A stretch of 64,000 nt of DNA from Pseudorasbora parva (GCF_024679245.1 NC_090182.1:37051547-37115546); one strand, 5' to 3'. Counted from the first letter of the stretch, positions 1 through 13,653 are shown. Made by a program: numbers and translations. Notes: generated from the sequence alone by a model not told the origin.

Positions 1-369
1 GACCCATTCTGAGATATTCGGCAGAAGTTTCCACGCTGCCAGAAAATCTACTAAGGGAACCAGCCTCTCGAGGCTGGTCTCTGGATTTTCCTGGGTGGTC
101 AGCCCGGTGTCCTGTAACGGATAACCGGCAGGTAGCAACCGAACTGACCGCCCCGGGGCCCTCACGAGAGGGCGCGAACATCCCCAAGCCGCTACGTTTC
201 CGGGCGGACAAGGAGATATATGTTCGCCGGGGACCGCCGCGCCCTGAAGCACCAACGGTGGCAGGGTTGGCAGACCGGCCCCCCCCGATGGCACCGGGAA
301 AGAGCGGGCGCCTCGGCGAGCCGCACAATCCCGGAGGGGACTGCCATCGGAAGTCCTGCGCCTCTGACG

Positions 370-1700
370 TCAGTACTTCTTAGCCGAGGCCTTCCTAGCA
401 GTAAGGACGGCCCTCAGATCCGCCCTACCACGGGAAGGTCCCGGCTGAGCGCGTCGCCCGGATCCCCGATCTCTCTGCGGGGGGGGGGCCCCGAGCGGCC
501 ACGCTCTCTCTTTGTTTTGCTCGGTGTAGGTTTGAGAAAGGATGTACTCGGCTGAGGCTGCCCCGCCCGACAGCCCCAGAGGGACATTTTGATTTATTTA
601 TTTATTTATTATATATATATATTTTTATATTTCACATCTCAATATCAATATCCCCCAGCAGGTCTGCTTGTTTTATATGCTTGCAGGGCAACCGCCGTAT
701 ACAAACCGGCGGCCGCCTGATCTGCTGCCGAATATGCCCTACCCCCAAAGCCGACTTTTTTTTTTTTTTTTTTACTGGCTTGTTGTGGGCAGCTGTGGGG
801 CTGTGTGACGATGTGGACTCGGGGGAGAGATAGCTCGCAAGCGTCCCTTCCCCGCGAGACATCGTCGCCCTTTCTGAATGATAGATGCAGACCCATAATC
901 TACGCGATGCCTCGGCAAACACGCGATCTGAGCCACTAAACTCAACCCCGTAATCTACACGCTGCCTCGGCAAGCGCGAGATCCGCGATCGAGTCATAGA
1001 ATCTATATTGTAGACCCGTGATCTACACGCTGCCTCGGCAAACGCGAGATCCGAGCCACTAGATTCAGCCCCTCGTAATCTCAAACATACTGTCTGCTCG
1101 CCATTATATTGTTCTTTCTCTTTCTTATTTTATTTATATATTTATTTATTTTTTGGCGAACTTCTTGACACTCGGCCGGCCAGTCTAAACTTAACCTGGA
1201 CACAGCGCGAGTTACACCAATAGCACTTCTTTTTATGAGTGTGTGTGTGTCGTTTTCTTTTGGCAGATCATCATCAGCGCTAACAACATCCAGTTCCTCG
1301 GAGCTGGAGTGCTGCTGCGCTTGTGCCTCAGCGCGAGCGGAAGAAAACCGCAGAGCGTGCTTCCAGCTCGCTAACTGAGGCATGAGATCCAGCGGGTAAA
1401 GGCAGAGATAGGGGATCACCCGTCTCAAACCCCGCCACTAGATCCAACTGCGATCCCCAGGACGCGAGCCTTCGCTGCGCCTCGGCAACAGCGGGACCCG
1501 AGCCCTGAGGACCGCGAACCAAAGCACTCTCCTCGAAGAGTGCCCGGCGTGATCTTAATATGCGCATTGGGAGTCTCTCGCAATGCTCGCAGCCGACCCC
1601 CTCGAGAGCTGACTGGGCATGCTCGAGCCCCAAACACATCACACATTAGGACGTGTGTATCCCCACAGGGAGGAACACAACACCTATACTGACTTGCCAT
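370..1700 (-). pseudogene. DIRS copy A gag (broken)
   Basis: The gag-equivalent starts at an ATG at 1700-1698 (MASQYRCC...) and ends at a TGA at 372-370. The reading frame is broken. It has the N-terminal Cys-rich segment, then a frame change after CDVFG, then the conserved blocks CEHCERLPMR and WGSQLDL in another frame. About 20 nt present in copy D are missing near 1670, which also removes the stop codon D carries there. The middle has a poly(T) run on the plus strand (756-773), three imperfect tandem repeats (about 895-1080) and a short TA tract. The part homologous to the C-terminal half of copy B gag is largely replaced. The intact C-terminus (RGRADLRAVLT-like) is recognisable. Confidence 0.8.
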
Positions 1701-1809
1701 ATTTCTTTCTTTCTTTCTTTTTTGAACACACACACAATAAATGGACATACAATTCACACAGAGCGCTTGTGAAGACACAGAAGCTAGTGACTGTTTGGTC
1801 CGGGCATGC

Positions 1810-1836
1810 TTTATAGCTTCCTGGTCGATGACGTCA
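1810..1836 (-). promoter_or_regulatory. DIRS A promoter-like block: TATA plus CRE
   Basis: The plus strand reads TTTATA at 1810-1815 (TATAAA on the element strand) and the palindromic CRE core TGACGTCA at 1829-1836, 13 nt upstream of the TATA box in element orientation. The same pair sits at the same place in copies B and D. TATA and CRE are the consensus targets of TBP and CREB/ATF. That they drive element transcription is inferred. Confidence 0.55.
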
Positions 1837-1992
1837 CCCGCCCGTGACGTATCGTCCCGCTATTGGACTGATTACACAAGTGCTTCATGACATGGCACGC
1901 AGAGGCGTCCCCTAGCGTTTCGACGCAGCTCGAAGTTCCCTCGAGATAGGGAATCACCACAACACCGAAAATGTTCCTGACCACGAGGAGTG

Positions 1993-2585
1993 CAATAAAG
2001 TTAGTTTTCTTTGCCATTGCTCTATTGATTGGCCAGTCTTATAAAGATATAAACACTGCGATCAGTTTTAAGTGTGTAACCATTGTATATCGACATGAAA
2101 TATCAATTCAAAATCAGCTACATGCATTATATCTGCCTATTTATACTTGTGAACGTTTTTACTTTAGCGCTTGATGCCCAAGGGAACTTCTGCCAATTCC
2201 ACCAAGTGGTTGAAACGTATCATTTTATGAATTAAAATGACTTTTTTTTTTTCAAATTCCAATGCAGTATTGAGTCACCTTTTAGAATACAACAAAGCGG
2301 TGGAATTTTACCAGTTCGGTTTTTAAGTGTTAAAAGTAATTTTAATTCATACAAATTATGTTTCAGCTACATGGTGGAATTGGCAGACATTGCCTTGGGC
2401 ATCAAGCCCCATGACAGCATGTAAAAGCGTTTTCGAGTATAAATATGCAGCTATAATGACTGTAGGTGATTTTTAATTGATATTTCATGTCGATATACAA
2501 TGGTTACACACTTAAAACTGATAGTAGTGTTTATCTTTGTAAGACTGGCCAATCTGAGTAATGGCAAGGAAAATTAACTTTATTG
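1993..2585. mobile_element. Fold-back / MITE-like element with ~220-bp inverted arms
   Basis: The left arm (about 1993-2216) and right arm (about 2370-2585) are reverse complements with scattered mismatches. Matching landmarks are CAATAAAGTTAG near the left end, TTGGCCAGTCTTA, AAGTGTGTAACCATTGTAT, TCGACATGAAATATCAAT and CTGCCAATTCCACCA. The arms are separated by about 150 bp and contain no transposase. The element starts 40 bp from the terminus of DIRS copy A. I see no convincing target-site duplication, so the superfamily is undetermined. Confidence 0.75.
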
Positions 2586-3565
2586 GTCGGGAGCATTTCC
2601 GTTGTTTTGGCAATTTCGTTGTGTTGTGCCTTGTTTCTGTTGTGATGTGGCGATTTCATTGTGTTGTGGTTTAATTTAGTACGGCTGCACTTCTGGGCCA
2701 CCGTACCCAGACGTTTGCAGACTTTATAAAAAGAAGAGGGGGTGCCACTGAAAGAATCCAAAATATTCAAAGATATTTGATATTTTTCTTTGAACAAAGA
2801 CATTTGTTTTATTGTGTTTCACCCCCCCCTCTCTCTTATCAGTGGGGCTGTTTGGGATTCCTAAAGACAAAGAGATGTTGAGAGCCTGTAGGCCAAATGG
2901 TGCCACACCTGTAGTACAGCGGGGGAAGTCTGGTCTGACTGGTCAGTTTGAATGTCTCAGGGTTTCAGTCACATGGTCAAGGGATGTAAAAAAGAAGATT
3001 GCAACTGTTGCTCGAGGTCTTTTCTCTGGGGTGTTCTTCCTCTGACGGGTTCTCTCTTTTTCTCTGGGGGTCTCTTTCCTCTGACGCTGTCTTTTTCTCT
3101 GGCTGTCTCTTCTAGGGCCTTCTTTGGCTCTTCTCTTTGCTCTCTCTCTTTCTATCTTTCTATCTCTCTTTATCTATCTCTATCTCTCAGGTAACATTCT
3201 ATACATGCTGGGTACGATTAATGGTATAAGTTTTATCATCTCATTCATCTATTTTGTAACTATTTTAAGTGTAACCATAACCGGATTTTGTCATTAAATT
3301 CTTTCAATTATAAATGAATTGCTAACTAGTTTTGGTTTGGTATTGACTTTGAAGTGCTCCCTATTGCAATACAATATAGTCACATTAAAGCAACGCTCTC
3401 CCACATATTTTGCTATTGTAACTGCGCTTATTTCTGTCGTTGGTATAAGTTGCAGTGGGTGGTTATAGACAAGAAATGTACAGTTTTCTACCATCACGCT
3501 GATAACGTTTCTTTAGTTGCAGTCATAACCACTGTAGGCGATCCACCCTTACACCACACAGTGGT
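2586..3565. other. No gene seen; low-complexity and probable old repeat
   Basis: There is a GT-rich stretch at 2600-2680 and a strongly pyrimidine-rich CT stretch at 3020-3190 (TCTCTTT and TATCTC units). The rest (3190-3560) is AT-rich with no convincing ORF. It could be part of an old LTR-type or DNA repeat, but I cannot identify paired ends. Confidence 0.4.
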
Positions 3566-3705
3566 AAACATGGCCTTGTCCCAACTTTTTTTGTTGATGC
3601 CATGAAATTTAAAATCAACTTATTTTTCCCTTAGAAAGATACATTTTCTCAGCTGAAACAGTTGATATGTAATTCATGTTGTATTCTGAATAAAATATAT
3701 ATATA
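3566..3705. repeat. End of a Tc1/mariner-like repeat (tentative)
   Basis: The block beginning TTGTCCCAACTTTTTTTGTT, followed by a TTTCTCAG motif and AATAAA, resembles the 3' portion of a common fish mariner-type repeat. No matching opposite end was found nearby. It is followed by a short TA tract (3699-3710). Confidence 0.3.
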
Positions 3706-4345
3706 TATATTTTTTATTAAAATAAAAAATAATGGGCCCAAACACCGAAGGTGCGGAGGCACATATTGTAATCGTTGGCGTTCCTATTATTATTGTTTAG
3801 TTTCTTCTGCTCTAGGAGTCTAATGAAATTGAAAATGTAACCATTTTTGAAAAAAGCGAAAATTTAAAACGGTCCATGCAAGTTTCCAGAACCCAGCTTT
3901 TATTAACAAACTTCAAACTAAAATCAAAATCCAAAACATAAAACAAAACAAAATCAAAATCCAAAATATAAAACAAAAGCCGTATTCGGAGAGGTGGGAG
4001 AAAAACACTGACATTCTGGATTCGGACGGCAATAAAATCACAGACTATCCCCTGTAAATGATGAAAATACCTTACGACCCCGTGAGAAATAATTACCGTC
4101 CGAATAGGGCTAATGTCTTGGCTTGGCTTGGCCAGAAACAAAGGGTCACCAACAAGCCGGTTACACATTCAATGTCAGACAAGGACACATGGCAAACATG
4201 AGGGCTTAAATACACATGGACTAATGACTGCACGAGGGACACCTCTGAACACTGATGAGACAATGATCCAATGACATGACACAAACACGAGGGCATGGAA
4301 ATCACATGACAAGACCAGGAAGTGTATGGCAGTGAACTAACTACA
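3706..4345. other. No gene seen
   Basis: AT-rich sequence with internal direct duplications of a CAAAATCAAAATCCAAAA-type unit around 3920-3975. A short inverted pair lies around 4022 and 4098 (GGACGGCAA / TTACCGTCC). ORFs here have no domain I recognise. It is probably an old DNA-transposon remnant. Confidence 0.3.
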
Positions 4346-4346
4346 G

Positions 4347-4638
4347 CCCTGTCTCAAATGACACACTTCATGTGCACTTTCGGTCTTGTGGACTTACAAT
4401 GGCCGCTGCATGCGCATGTCCATTAAGTCCATAAGACTGCAGGGTGTCCCATTTGTCTTTTTAGGTCTCAGAAGGGTGCTCGAGAGTGCCCCCTTTGAGG
4501 TTGATATGTGCCCTCGATGCGCACTTTTGTGTGGGTTACGCAGCGGACTTCTTCCCAGCAGTCAAAGTGGCATTACGTCGTAAAAGTGCGGACTTAGAGG
4601 AAGACCGTGAGGGTTTAGGGTGCCATTTGGGACGGAGC
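4347..4638. mobile_element. Short non-autonomous DNA transposon
   Basis: The left end CCCTGTCTCAAATGACAC and the right end (reverse complement CTCCGTCCCAAATGGCAC) form imperfect terminal inverted repeats about 290 bp apart. The interior carries GTGGACTTA and GTGCGGACTTA motifs but no coding capacity. I could not define a target-site duplication. Confidence 0.5.
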
Positions 4639-4639
4639 C

Positions 4640-6788
4640 TATGAAACATGACAGTGAACATGGCTGTGAACATGACAAACTCAAAAACATGAAACACAAC
4701 TCAAAACACCCTGTGACAAAGAACAAATTGTATATAACCTATCACTTGTGAAAATAGACATAAGGCTATAAATGTATCCTCAGCACTTTATTTAATTACA
4801 TTTTAAAATATATTTAAGTAGAAAACATTTAAATTGTAATAATATTTCACAGTATTACTGTTTTTACATTATTTGCATTACATAAATGCAGACTTGGTGA
4901 ACATAAAGGACTAAAACCTTCACAAATATTAACCCCAAATGTCATATGACACATTATTTAATGTCTGCCGGGTATAGCATTATCACTCTCAGAGTGGATG
5001 TAACAGCGTATGTGCTCAAAAAAATGATCATCTGCGAATCCCTATCCCTCACGGACCATTAGTCCTCCAGAAAAGGGATAAGGCTGTGAAAATCGTGTCA
5101 GACCACTTGCACCCGGGACACTTTGTGTTCCAGTGTCTATCCTCTCAGCAGATACCAAGACTGAGAGTGCTAAAAAGCAGGACCGAATGCCCTTGACAGA
5201 AACAGTACTGACATCCTTATCTAATATTTCATTTCACTCACAATGCTCTGAACATCTTCTCAATACCTGGAATGACAACATCCATCTGGACTGCAAAAAT
5301 AAAAATATTTAAATATTTTTAAATTAAGATACAACTACTTGAAAAGCATTTTTTTTAATCTTTTTAAAATCTTTTCAATTTTTTGTGTTTTTTACATTCA
5401 AAAACATCATAACTAATAAGCAATAGGCTATTTTCTACACTGGTTTTGAGACTCTCTCCTGAACGCTGGGTTTTGCTGGCCCCACTGCACTGGTGACTTG
5501 GAAGTAAACGCCCACGACTAGGATTGGATAAGATTTGCATATTTAATGAGCTTCAGCTCCCCTGTCAATTCAGTTCACATGAGGGAGGGATAGGTTTGAA
5601 AGCGGCAAACAGAATGATTCTCTGTGTTCTTCCACAACTAGGAAAAGCTCAAAATTTTGCTATCTTCTTTGGCATGTTCAAACCAAGTTTTGAAGTGTGG
5701 TGAAGAGCTCTGGGTAGCTCAGAGGATGCTGCGTGCAGGCAGGAAAGGGCCGCACGATCAAAGCAGAAGTCACCGGAAAACCATGGCAGTCAGTATAAGC
5801 ACGAAGCAAAAGAAAAAGGAAAGATATCTTGTTTGCCCGGGAGTTTTAAACGGGCCCTCAAGGTCCCTCCTTGTGGGTGTCTCTGGCCAATGAGATGTCT
5901 CCTGAGTGTGCATATCATTAGCGGCCGCCTTGTTCCCAACACTAACGCTTCTGCTAACTTCGCAATGAACACTCCGACCACGGGAAACATTGTTCCCACT
6001 ACTGACATTGGGCAAAGGACCAGGTACAATGGGCAAAGGATTCACCAGTTGTGCTTAGTGTAACATTAGGGTTAGTTTCACTTTCAGAATCAGGGTCCGC
6101 AAATAGAAGACCCAACACTTAATTGCGGGTAAGCTTTATTGATGCCATTAGAAAATAATAATAGTAATAATAATCTAATGCAAATACTCGCCGACGTTGA
6201 CAATGCTCTGATAAAACGGCTCACTCGCAGACCAGCTCCGCTTTTTTTTTTTGCACTAATTCAATGCGCTCTTGCTCGTAGATTTTGTATAGAATCATGA
6301 TGTTTTTATGAGTCAGGGATGAAGTATCTAGTGGAGGGTACTGAAATTTGACACCCTATGTGACAAAATCGGCTGTTTTATTCAGTGCTGCAACATGTCC
6401 AGTAAACTCGACTGTGGCTCCTAGAGGGTTAAACACTTTTAAGAAACCAATTTTCCTATTCAAATCTGATCAGTACATTTTACACAAATTTACCTTGCAT
6501 CAAAATGATGAGAATCATTTATCCATCACATAGACATCAAACAGCTTGCTATTCCCTTGATTGGAGTAGAAGATAGTAAAGATTCATATGTGATATGTGT
6601 CTAGCGTACAGAGAAACTTCACAAGTTACATAATAATTAAGGCACCGTTGGGTGGATTAATTCATATTATTGAATCTGAGGTTTAAGTTTATTCCTCTTG
6701 TCTGCATTGGTATGCGGTCTTTGTGTGATGTTCAAAGAGCCTTTGGAATGTGCAGGTTGAGGAAGGAAGTAGAAGAAATGGTGTGTGT
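4640..6788. other. No gene seen; possible LINE remnant inside
   Basis: Mostly AT-rich and unclassified. At about 5078-5205 one frame reads AVKIVSDHLHPGH followed by an Arg/Lys-rich RLRVLKSRTE, ending in a stop. This resembles the C-terminal tail of a fish LINE ORF2 but is too short to classify (confidence about 0.25). 5450-6060 is mixed sequence with NotI-like GCGGCCGC at 5920. A short poly(T) lies at 6241-6252. Confidence 0.3.
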
Positions 6789-7214
<426 letters not shown>

Positions 7215-7718
7215 AAATATATATTCCCTTTGGATTTATAAAGGCATTTGTTAATGACTAATAACTAATTTACAAATGCATTATTAATCATTGATAAGCA
7301 GATATAATTCCATGAATAAAAAGGGTGACATTAACGCAATGCCAGCCCTTTTTAACTCACATTATAAATGCTTAACAAATGTATTTATTCACACTTATTT
7401 AACTCAAAACCATAATCCTGATTTATTTAACCCTTGTGTGGTGTTCATATTTTTGTTACTCAGCCAGTTTTCGTGGGTCTGGTGGACGCACTGCATTTTT
7501 GGGTTTTTAATTCAACACAATCAAAAATGTAATGGTAAAATACTCAACAGATGTTTACTTCATCCCAATTACAAGCAATATAAACAGCATATATGGTTAA
7601 CATTTTCTCTTTACCTTTGTTAGATCACATTTAAGAATTGCAACCTCGTGTGGGAACGGCAGGGGTAGAAACAAAACTCACTCTTGTAGCTCTCTCACAC
7701 TTACACACAATCTCTCTC

Positions 7719-7872
<154 letters not shown>

Positions 7873-7943
7873 CCATAACATAGCACGCACCCCCCCCCCA
7901 CCACCACCACCACCTCACCCCACACACACGCACACTTGGATAT

Positions 7944-8190
7944 GTGGTCTATCGTTACTTTCCATAGGCATACTGGTTTTTCTAATGTACAAACTGTATA
8001 ATCTATCCCCCTACACTAACCCTACCCCTAAACCTACCCATCACAGAAAACTTTTGGCATTTTTTGAATTTCAAAAAACACCATTTAGTATGTTTTAGTA
8101 TGAGGACACAGATGTCGTCATAAACCATGTTTACGTTGTAATATCCATGTCATTATACACATTTGTGTCCTCATAAACCATATGCACGAA
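7944..8190. repeat. Dispersed fish repeat ending at a CA tract
   Basis: The segment contains CTACACTAACCCTACCCCTA, then CAGAAAACTTTTGGCATTTT, then a CCTCATAAACCATA motif, and leads into a short CA tract (8191-8210). This arrangement is recognisable from a common fish interspersed repeat. I assign no superfamily. It is non-coding. Confidence 0.45.
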
Positions 8191-8550
8191 CACACACACA
8201 CACACACACACTAACAGCAGGCTCTGACAGGAGGAGGATAGAGTAAAGGTAAACAGGACCTACAATTTCCACACTTTTATTAGCCCCGGGTCCAGTGGAC
8301 CCGAACATCCTGTGTGTAATATAAATGTGTAAGGGGGTGTACAGTGTGTGGTCATTGAAAATGTGTTCTGATATATATTCCTCACAGAAAATGAGCCAAG
8401 GCCAATGAGTCTCAGTTTGAAAAAATAATTAATCATATAATTTTTCTTTCGATAAAAAAAGGAAACAGACCCGAACACCATACAAGGGTTAATATTGCTG
8501 CAAAAAAAGACTTTCATTGTGAGACTGATGGGTCTTGTATGTGTTCTTCT

Positions 8551-8622
8551 CATTAATATCTCATGACTGCCACTTATTTAATATTATCTAATATACCAGA
8601 ATTAATATCTCATGACTGCCAT
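8551..8622. repeat. Direct repeat of 21 nt, 49-50 bp apart
   Basis: ATTAATATCTCATGACTGCC occurs at 8552 and again at 8601. It is a simple local duplication just outside the right end of the TTAA element. Confidence 0.8.
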
Positions 8623-8719
8623 TTAACAGACATTACAGTCTTACCCATGCTATTACACAAAAGGCTCATGATGCCTATCCACAGCAGAGTATAAAAACTG
8701 ATTACTTGTTTATGAAGAT

Positions 8720-8820
8720 TTTCTTCTCTTTTGTTTTCAAAACTCAAATAAAGATTCAAACGGTCATGAATCAGCTTATTGATTCATGATTCGGATCGCG
8801 TGTCAAATCATGAATCAATC
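8720..8820. repeat. Dispersed repeat fragment, shared with 63890-63990
   Basis: TTTTCAAAACTCAAATAAAG followed by ATTCAAAC and ATTGATTCATGATTC is shared, in the same orientation, with the end of the window (about 63890-63990). There it is joined to the repeat type also seen at 11597-11940, so this is a detached internal piece of that repeat. Confidence 0.6.
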
Positions 8821-8989
8821 AATTTTGGAACTAAGGGGCCAAGCCCAAGGTCAAACCAATTGCCCCTGTAAAACAATCCCACACCATAACAAGCTTTACA
8901 TTTGTTTGTTTTTTATATTCTGTTATTCTGTAGCCTGGATGCCAACTGAATTTAACCCTTACCCACAATTGGAATTGATCCATTGTGGA

Positions 8990-9925
8990 GCAACTATGCT
9001 CAAACCAGAGCTGTTTGGACCAATCAAATTCTCCATCCCTTCTCATCCTCCTGGACTTAACTGCAGCTTTTGATACTGTTGATCATAACATCCTCCTTCA
9101 CCATTTACATCCCACCATTTGTCTCACTGACACTGTCCTCAATTGGTTCTCATCTTATCTTACCATGAGAACTGAATATGTTGCACAACATCACCTGCGG
9201 TGTCCCTCAAGGCTCAATGCTTGGCCCCACCCTGTTCATCCTCTACATGCTCCCCCCTGCAGCTAAACAGCTCCAAGACTGAAGCAATCCTAGTTGGCAC
9301 TCCACTTCAGGTCTGGAAATCTGTTATGACCAGCATTGCTTTCTCTGATCAGGACATTCCACGTCAGTCACCAACCTGGAGGTCAGAATGGAATCGCAAC
9401 TCACTTTTGAGTAGCTCACATTAAATATTTGTGTAAGACCTCCTTCTCAGAAACATTGCCAAACTTCATCCCTTACTAACACTGGCAGATGTGGAAAAGC
9501 TTGTCCACGCCTTTGTCTCCTCCAGGCTGGACTCCTGCAATGTGCTCCTTATCGGCATCCCTGGCAAAAATCTCCAGAAGCTGCAGTATATTCAGAACAA
9601 CGCTGCTAGGATCCTCATGAGGGTGCGCAAATATGACCATATCACCCCCATTCTAAAATCATTCCACTTGCTTCCTGTCGCACTCAGGATTGAGTATAAG
9701 ATCTCCCTCCTTACCCACCAGTTCATCCATGGTGAGGCACCCACCTATCTCAAAGAACTCCTCACCACACAAACATCCGCTCTGTTTCAACTTGGGAGAT
9801 CAGGCTTTCTGCTCAGCAGCCCCATGTCTGTGGAATGCTCTTCCTGACCACTTGCGGATCCCACAGACAGTAGATGTTTTTAAACGTGGTCTTAAAACCT
9901 TTTTCTTTCAGTTTTCATTTTAATA
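8990..9925 (+). pseudogene. L2-type LINE reverse transcriptase remnant
   Basis: A decayed reverse-transcriptase ORF from an L2-like non-LTR retrotransposon. The motif [16 protein letters not shown] near 9055-9100 is RT motif A with its catalytic Asp. It is followed by [15 protein letters not shown], then KTEAILVGTP (about 9275) and the C-terminal block EKLVHAFVSSRLDSCNVLL and QNNAARIL at 9494-9620, ending in RIEYKISLLTHQ and PDHLR. The pieces lie in different frames with deletions. The YADD-box region is missing between about 9170 and 9260. It ends at a short TA tract. Confidence 0.85.
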
Positions 9926-9940
9926 TATATATATATATAT

Positions 9941-10797
<857 letters not shown>

Positions 10798-10798
<1 letters not shown>

Positions 10799-11596
10799 AA
10801 TTGCCATAGTAACTCTCAAATTAATTAATAAAAACTGCAATGTAATTCCTTTTCTATACATAAACCACTAAGAGAAGCATGAGCAAGGGGTTATGAGAAG
10901 ACGCCTGATATCAAATCTATTAATCATGTCAATGATTAAACCCACAGCCTAGCATTTAATAAAATAATGACATTGGTAAGTGTTCTTAAAAATGTTGTAA
11001 TTTGTTTGGTTTAACATTACCTTTGGAAGTATGATTCTAACAATTTGTCGATTTGTGAATTAGCAGGACTTGTATTTTGTCAGTACTGTGTTTTCACCTG
11101 ATCAAAGACTTATTCACTTAGTGAATAAAAAGTCTAAATAATAATTTTCGAGCAAAATATGCATTCCTTTAAAAGACTGAGCAAAGAGGCCTTTGAGTTG
11201 AGCCGACAGGTAATGGGTTAAAAGGACAGTTATAGATGACCACTGTAGCAGAAAAACCCTCATTCAGTTCAATCCTGCAGGGAGCATAAGTCCTCTCCCA
11301 AGTGTCTCTCATTTTTGTTGTATTTACAATGCACTAAAGAGCTAGCTATCCCCAAAAGGTATTAGATTTCAAAACTCGACTTTGCCTTGAGTGAAGCCAA
11401 AATGTGTTTTTCTTTCCTCTGATGCTGGGTTAAATCAATGCTCTTTCTGTCCTTGATATACGCAACAAATAATTCAGTTCAGTAGAATTCAAGAGGGAAA
11501 ATTGAGTGCTAGGTGTGTTTAAAAAGTTTATAACACTGCAAAAATGTTGTATTATATACTCTACTGTTCAAAATTCAGGGTCAGTAAGATTTATAT
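10798..11596. other. No gene seen
   Basis: AT-rich, without paired ends or coding signal that I can support. Confidence 0.4.
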
Positions 11597-11940
11597 TTTA
11601 AAGGGTTAGTTCAACCAAAAATGAAATTTATGTCATTCATGACTCTCCCTAATGTCTTTCCACACCCTTAAGACCTCCGTTCATCTTTGGAATACAGTTT
11701 AAGATATTTTATATTCAGTCAGTGAGTGTATGCAAGTGTATGCACACTATACTGTCCATATCCAGAAAGGTAATACAACATCATCAAAGTAGTCCATATG
11801 TGACATCAGTTAGTTATTTAGAATCTCTTGAAGCATCAAATTTTTTTTGGACCAAAATGTATTTTCGATGTTTCAAGAGATTCTAATTAACTAACTAGCG
11901 GGTGCACAACTGTCTTCAAGATTGATAATAATTAATAATG
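11597..11940. repeat. Dispersed MITE-like repeat, copy 1
   Basis: It starts AAAGGGTTAGTTCAACCAAA and continues with AATTTATGTCATTCATGACT and later CAAAGTAGTCCATATGTGAC. The same series occurs in the same orientation at 63595-63850. An internal short inverted pair, TAGAATCTCTTGAAGCATC / GATGTTTCAAGAGATTCTA, forms a hairpin at 11818-11886. It is a typical fish non-autonomous repeat with no coding capacity. Confidence 0.65.
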
Positions 11941-12163
11941 TTTCTTGAGCAGCAAATAAGCATATTATAATTATTTCTAATTGTATTTCTAAGGATCATG
12001 TGACACTAAAGACTGAAGAAATTATTCAGCCTCACCATCACTGAAATAAATTGCATTTTAAAATATATTCAAATAGAAAGCTAAATTTTTTAACTGAATA
12101 TTGAATAGTTTTTAATTCAATTAATGGAGCCTTGGTAAGCATAACTTTCCTTCTTTTATTTAA

Positions 12164-12170
<7 letters not shown>

Positions 12171-12243
<73 letters not shown>
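12171..12243. repeat. (TA)n microsatellite
   Basis: Pure TA tract immediately left of Tc1 copy 1. Confidence 0.96.
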
Positions 12244-12244
<1 letters not shown>

Positions 12245-12246
<2 letters not shown>

Positions 12247-13552
12247 TCTTTCTAAAAAAAATTGCATATTATGGTCAAATTCATTATTTTCCATAAGGTA
12301 ATGATACAAATTCAACTTTCATATATTTTAGATTCATTGCACACCAACTGAAATATTTCAGGTCTTTTATTGTTTCAATACTGATGATTTTGGCATACAG
12401 CTCATGAAAACCCAAAATTCCTATCTCAAAAAAATAGCATGAAAAGGTTTTCTAAACGAGCTATTAACCCAATCATATGAAAAAAAAAACTAATTAACTC
12501 TAAACACCTGCAAAAGATTCCTGAGGCTTTTAAAAGTTCAGCCTGTTTCATTACTCAAAACCGCAATCATGGGTAAGACTGCCAACCCGACCCTGTCCAG
12601 AAGGCCATCATTGACACCCTCAAGCGAGAGGGTAAGACACAGAAAGACATTTCTGAATGAATAGGCTGTTCCCAGAGTGCTGTATCAAGGCACCTCAGTG
12701 GAAAGTCTGTGGGAAGGAAAAAGTGTGGCAAAAAACGCTGCACAACGAGAAGAGGTGACCGGACCCTGAGGAAGATTGTGGAGAAGGACCGATTCCAGAC
12801 CTTGGGGGACCTGCGGAAGCAGTGGACTGAGTCTGGAGTAGAATCATTCAGAGCCAGAGCTGCTGGTGTTGGTCCACTGTGTTTTATCAAGGGCAGGGTC
12901 AATGCAGCTAGCTATCAGGAGATTTTGGAGCACTTCATGCTTCCATCTGCTGAAAAGCTTTATGGAGATGAAGATTTCGTTTTTCGGTACGACCTGGCAC
13001 CTGCTCACAGTGCCAAAACCACTGGTAAATGGTTTACTGACCATGGTATTACTGTGCTCAGTTGGCCTGCCAACTCTCCTGACCTGAACCCCATAGAGAA
13101 TCTGTGGCATATTGTGAAGAGAAAGTTGAGAGACGCAAGACCCAACACTCTGGATGAGCTTAAGGCCGCTATCGAAGCATCCTGGGCCTCCATAACACCT
13201 CAGCAGTGCCACAGGCTGATTGCCTCCATGCCACGCCGCATTGAAGCAGTCATTTCTGCAAAAGGATTTCTGACCAAGTATTGAGTGCATAATTGAACAT
13301 AATTTTTTGAAGGTTGACTTTTTTTGTATTAAAAACACTTTTCTTTTATTGGTCGGATGAAATATGCTACATTTTTGAGATTTTGGGTTTTCATGAGCTG
13401 TATTCCAAAATCATCAGTATTAAAAAAATAAAAGACCTGAAATATTTCAGTTGGTGTGCAATGAATCTAAAATATATGAAAGTTATTTTTTTTTATCATT
13501 ACATTATGAAAAATAATGAACTTTATCACAATATGCTATTTTTTTGAGAAGG
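12245..13552 (+). mobile_element. Tc1-like transposon copy 1
   Basis: Inverted repeats of roughly 190-200 bp: the left arm runs about 12245-12440 and the right arm about 13360-13552. They share TTAGATTCATTGCACACCAA and ACTGATGATTTTGGCATACA (reverse-complemented on the right, with mismatches). TA tracts flank both ends, which fits the TA target of the Tc1/mariner superfamily. The element is about 1.3 kb with a damaged transposase and is closely related to copy 2 at 39321-40563. Confidence 0.9.
12568..13284 (+). pseudogene. Tc1-like transposase (internally deleted)
   Basis: A transposase of the DDE cut-and-paste type. The helix-turn-helix start (AIIDTLKREGKTQKDISE) is followed by an in-frame TGA, then IGCSQSAVSRHLSGKS, then an open stretch 12709-13284 of 191 codons. 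Near residue 45 the sequence jumps from WTESGVE to AAGVGPLCFIKGR, losing the first catalytic Asp block. The later acidic block is present: YDLAPAHSAK supplies the second Asp, and [12 protein letters not shown] supplies the Glu. Full-length Tc1 transposases are about 340 residues. The product is expected to be inactive. Confidence 0.88.

Positions 13553-13653
<101 letters not shown>

Larger units (their letters stand above)
1..1953 (-). mobile_element. DIRS-type retrotransposon, copy A (left part only)
   Basis: Reading on the minus strand, this is the left portion of a DIRS element. The reverse complement of positions 1-60 is identical to 45943-46002 in copy D, and the near-identity continues to the element's left terminus at 1953, which pairs with 44018. 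It holds the left inverted terminal repeat, a promoter-like block, the damaged gag and the first codons of the RT region. The rest lies outside the window. Small differences from D are homopolymer lengths and a roughly 20-nt deletion near the gag start. A and D lie in opposite orientation about 42 kb apart. Confidence 0.92.

Noticed and set aside
2952..3194. 80-codon Ser/Leu-rich ORF
   Set aside because: Driven by the CT-rich low-complexity stretch at 3020-3190; there is no domain and no splice context.
12844..13338. 164-codon minus-strand ORF opposite the Tc1 transposase
   Set aside because: Antisense shadow; the plus-strand frame has the DDE transposase motifs. The ORFs at 39935-40291 are the same case.
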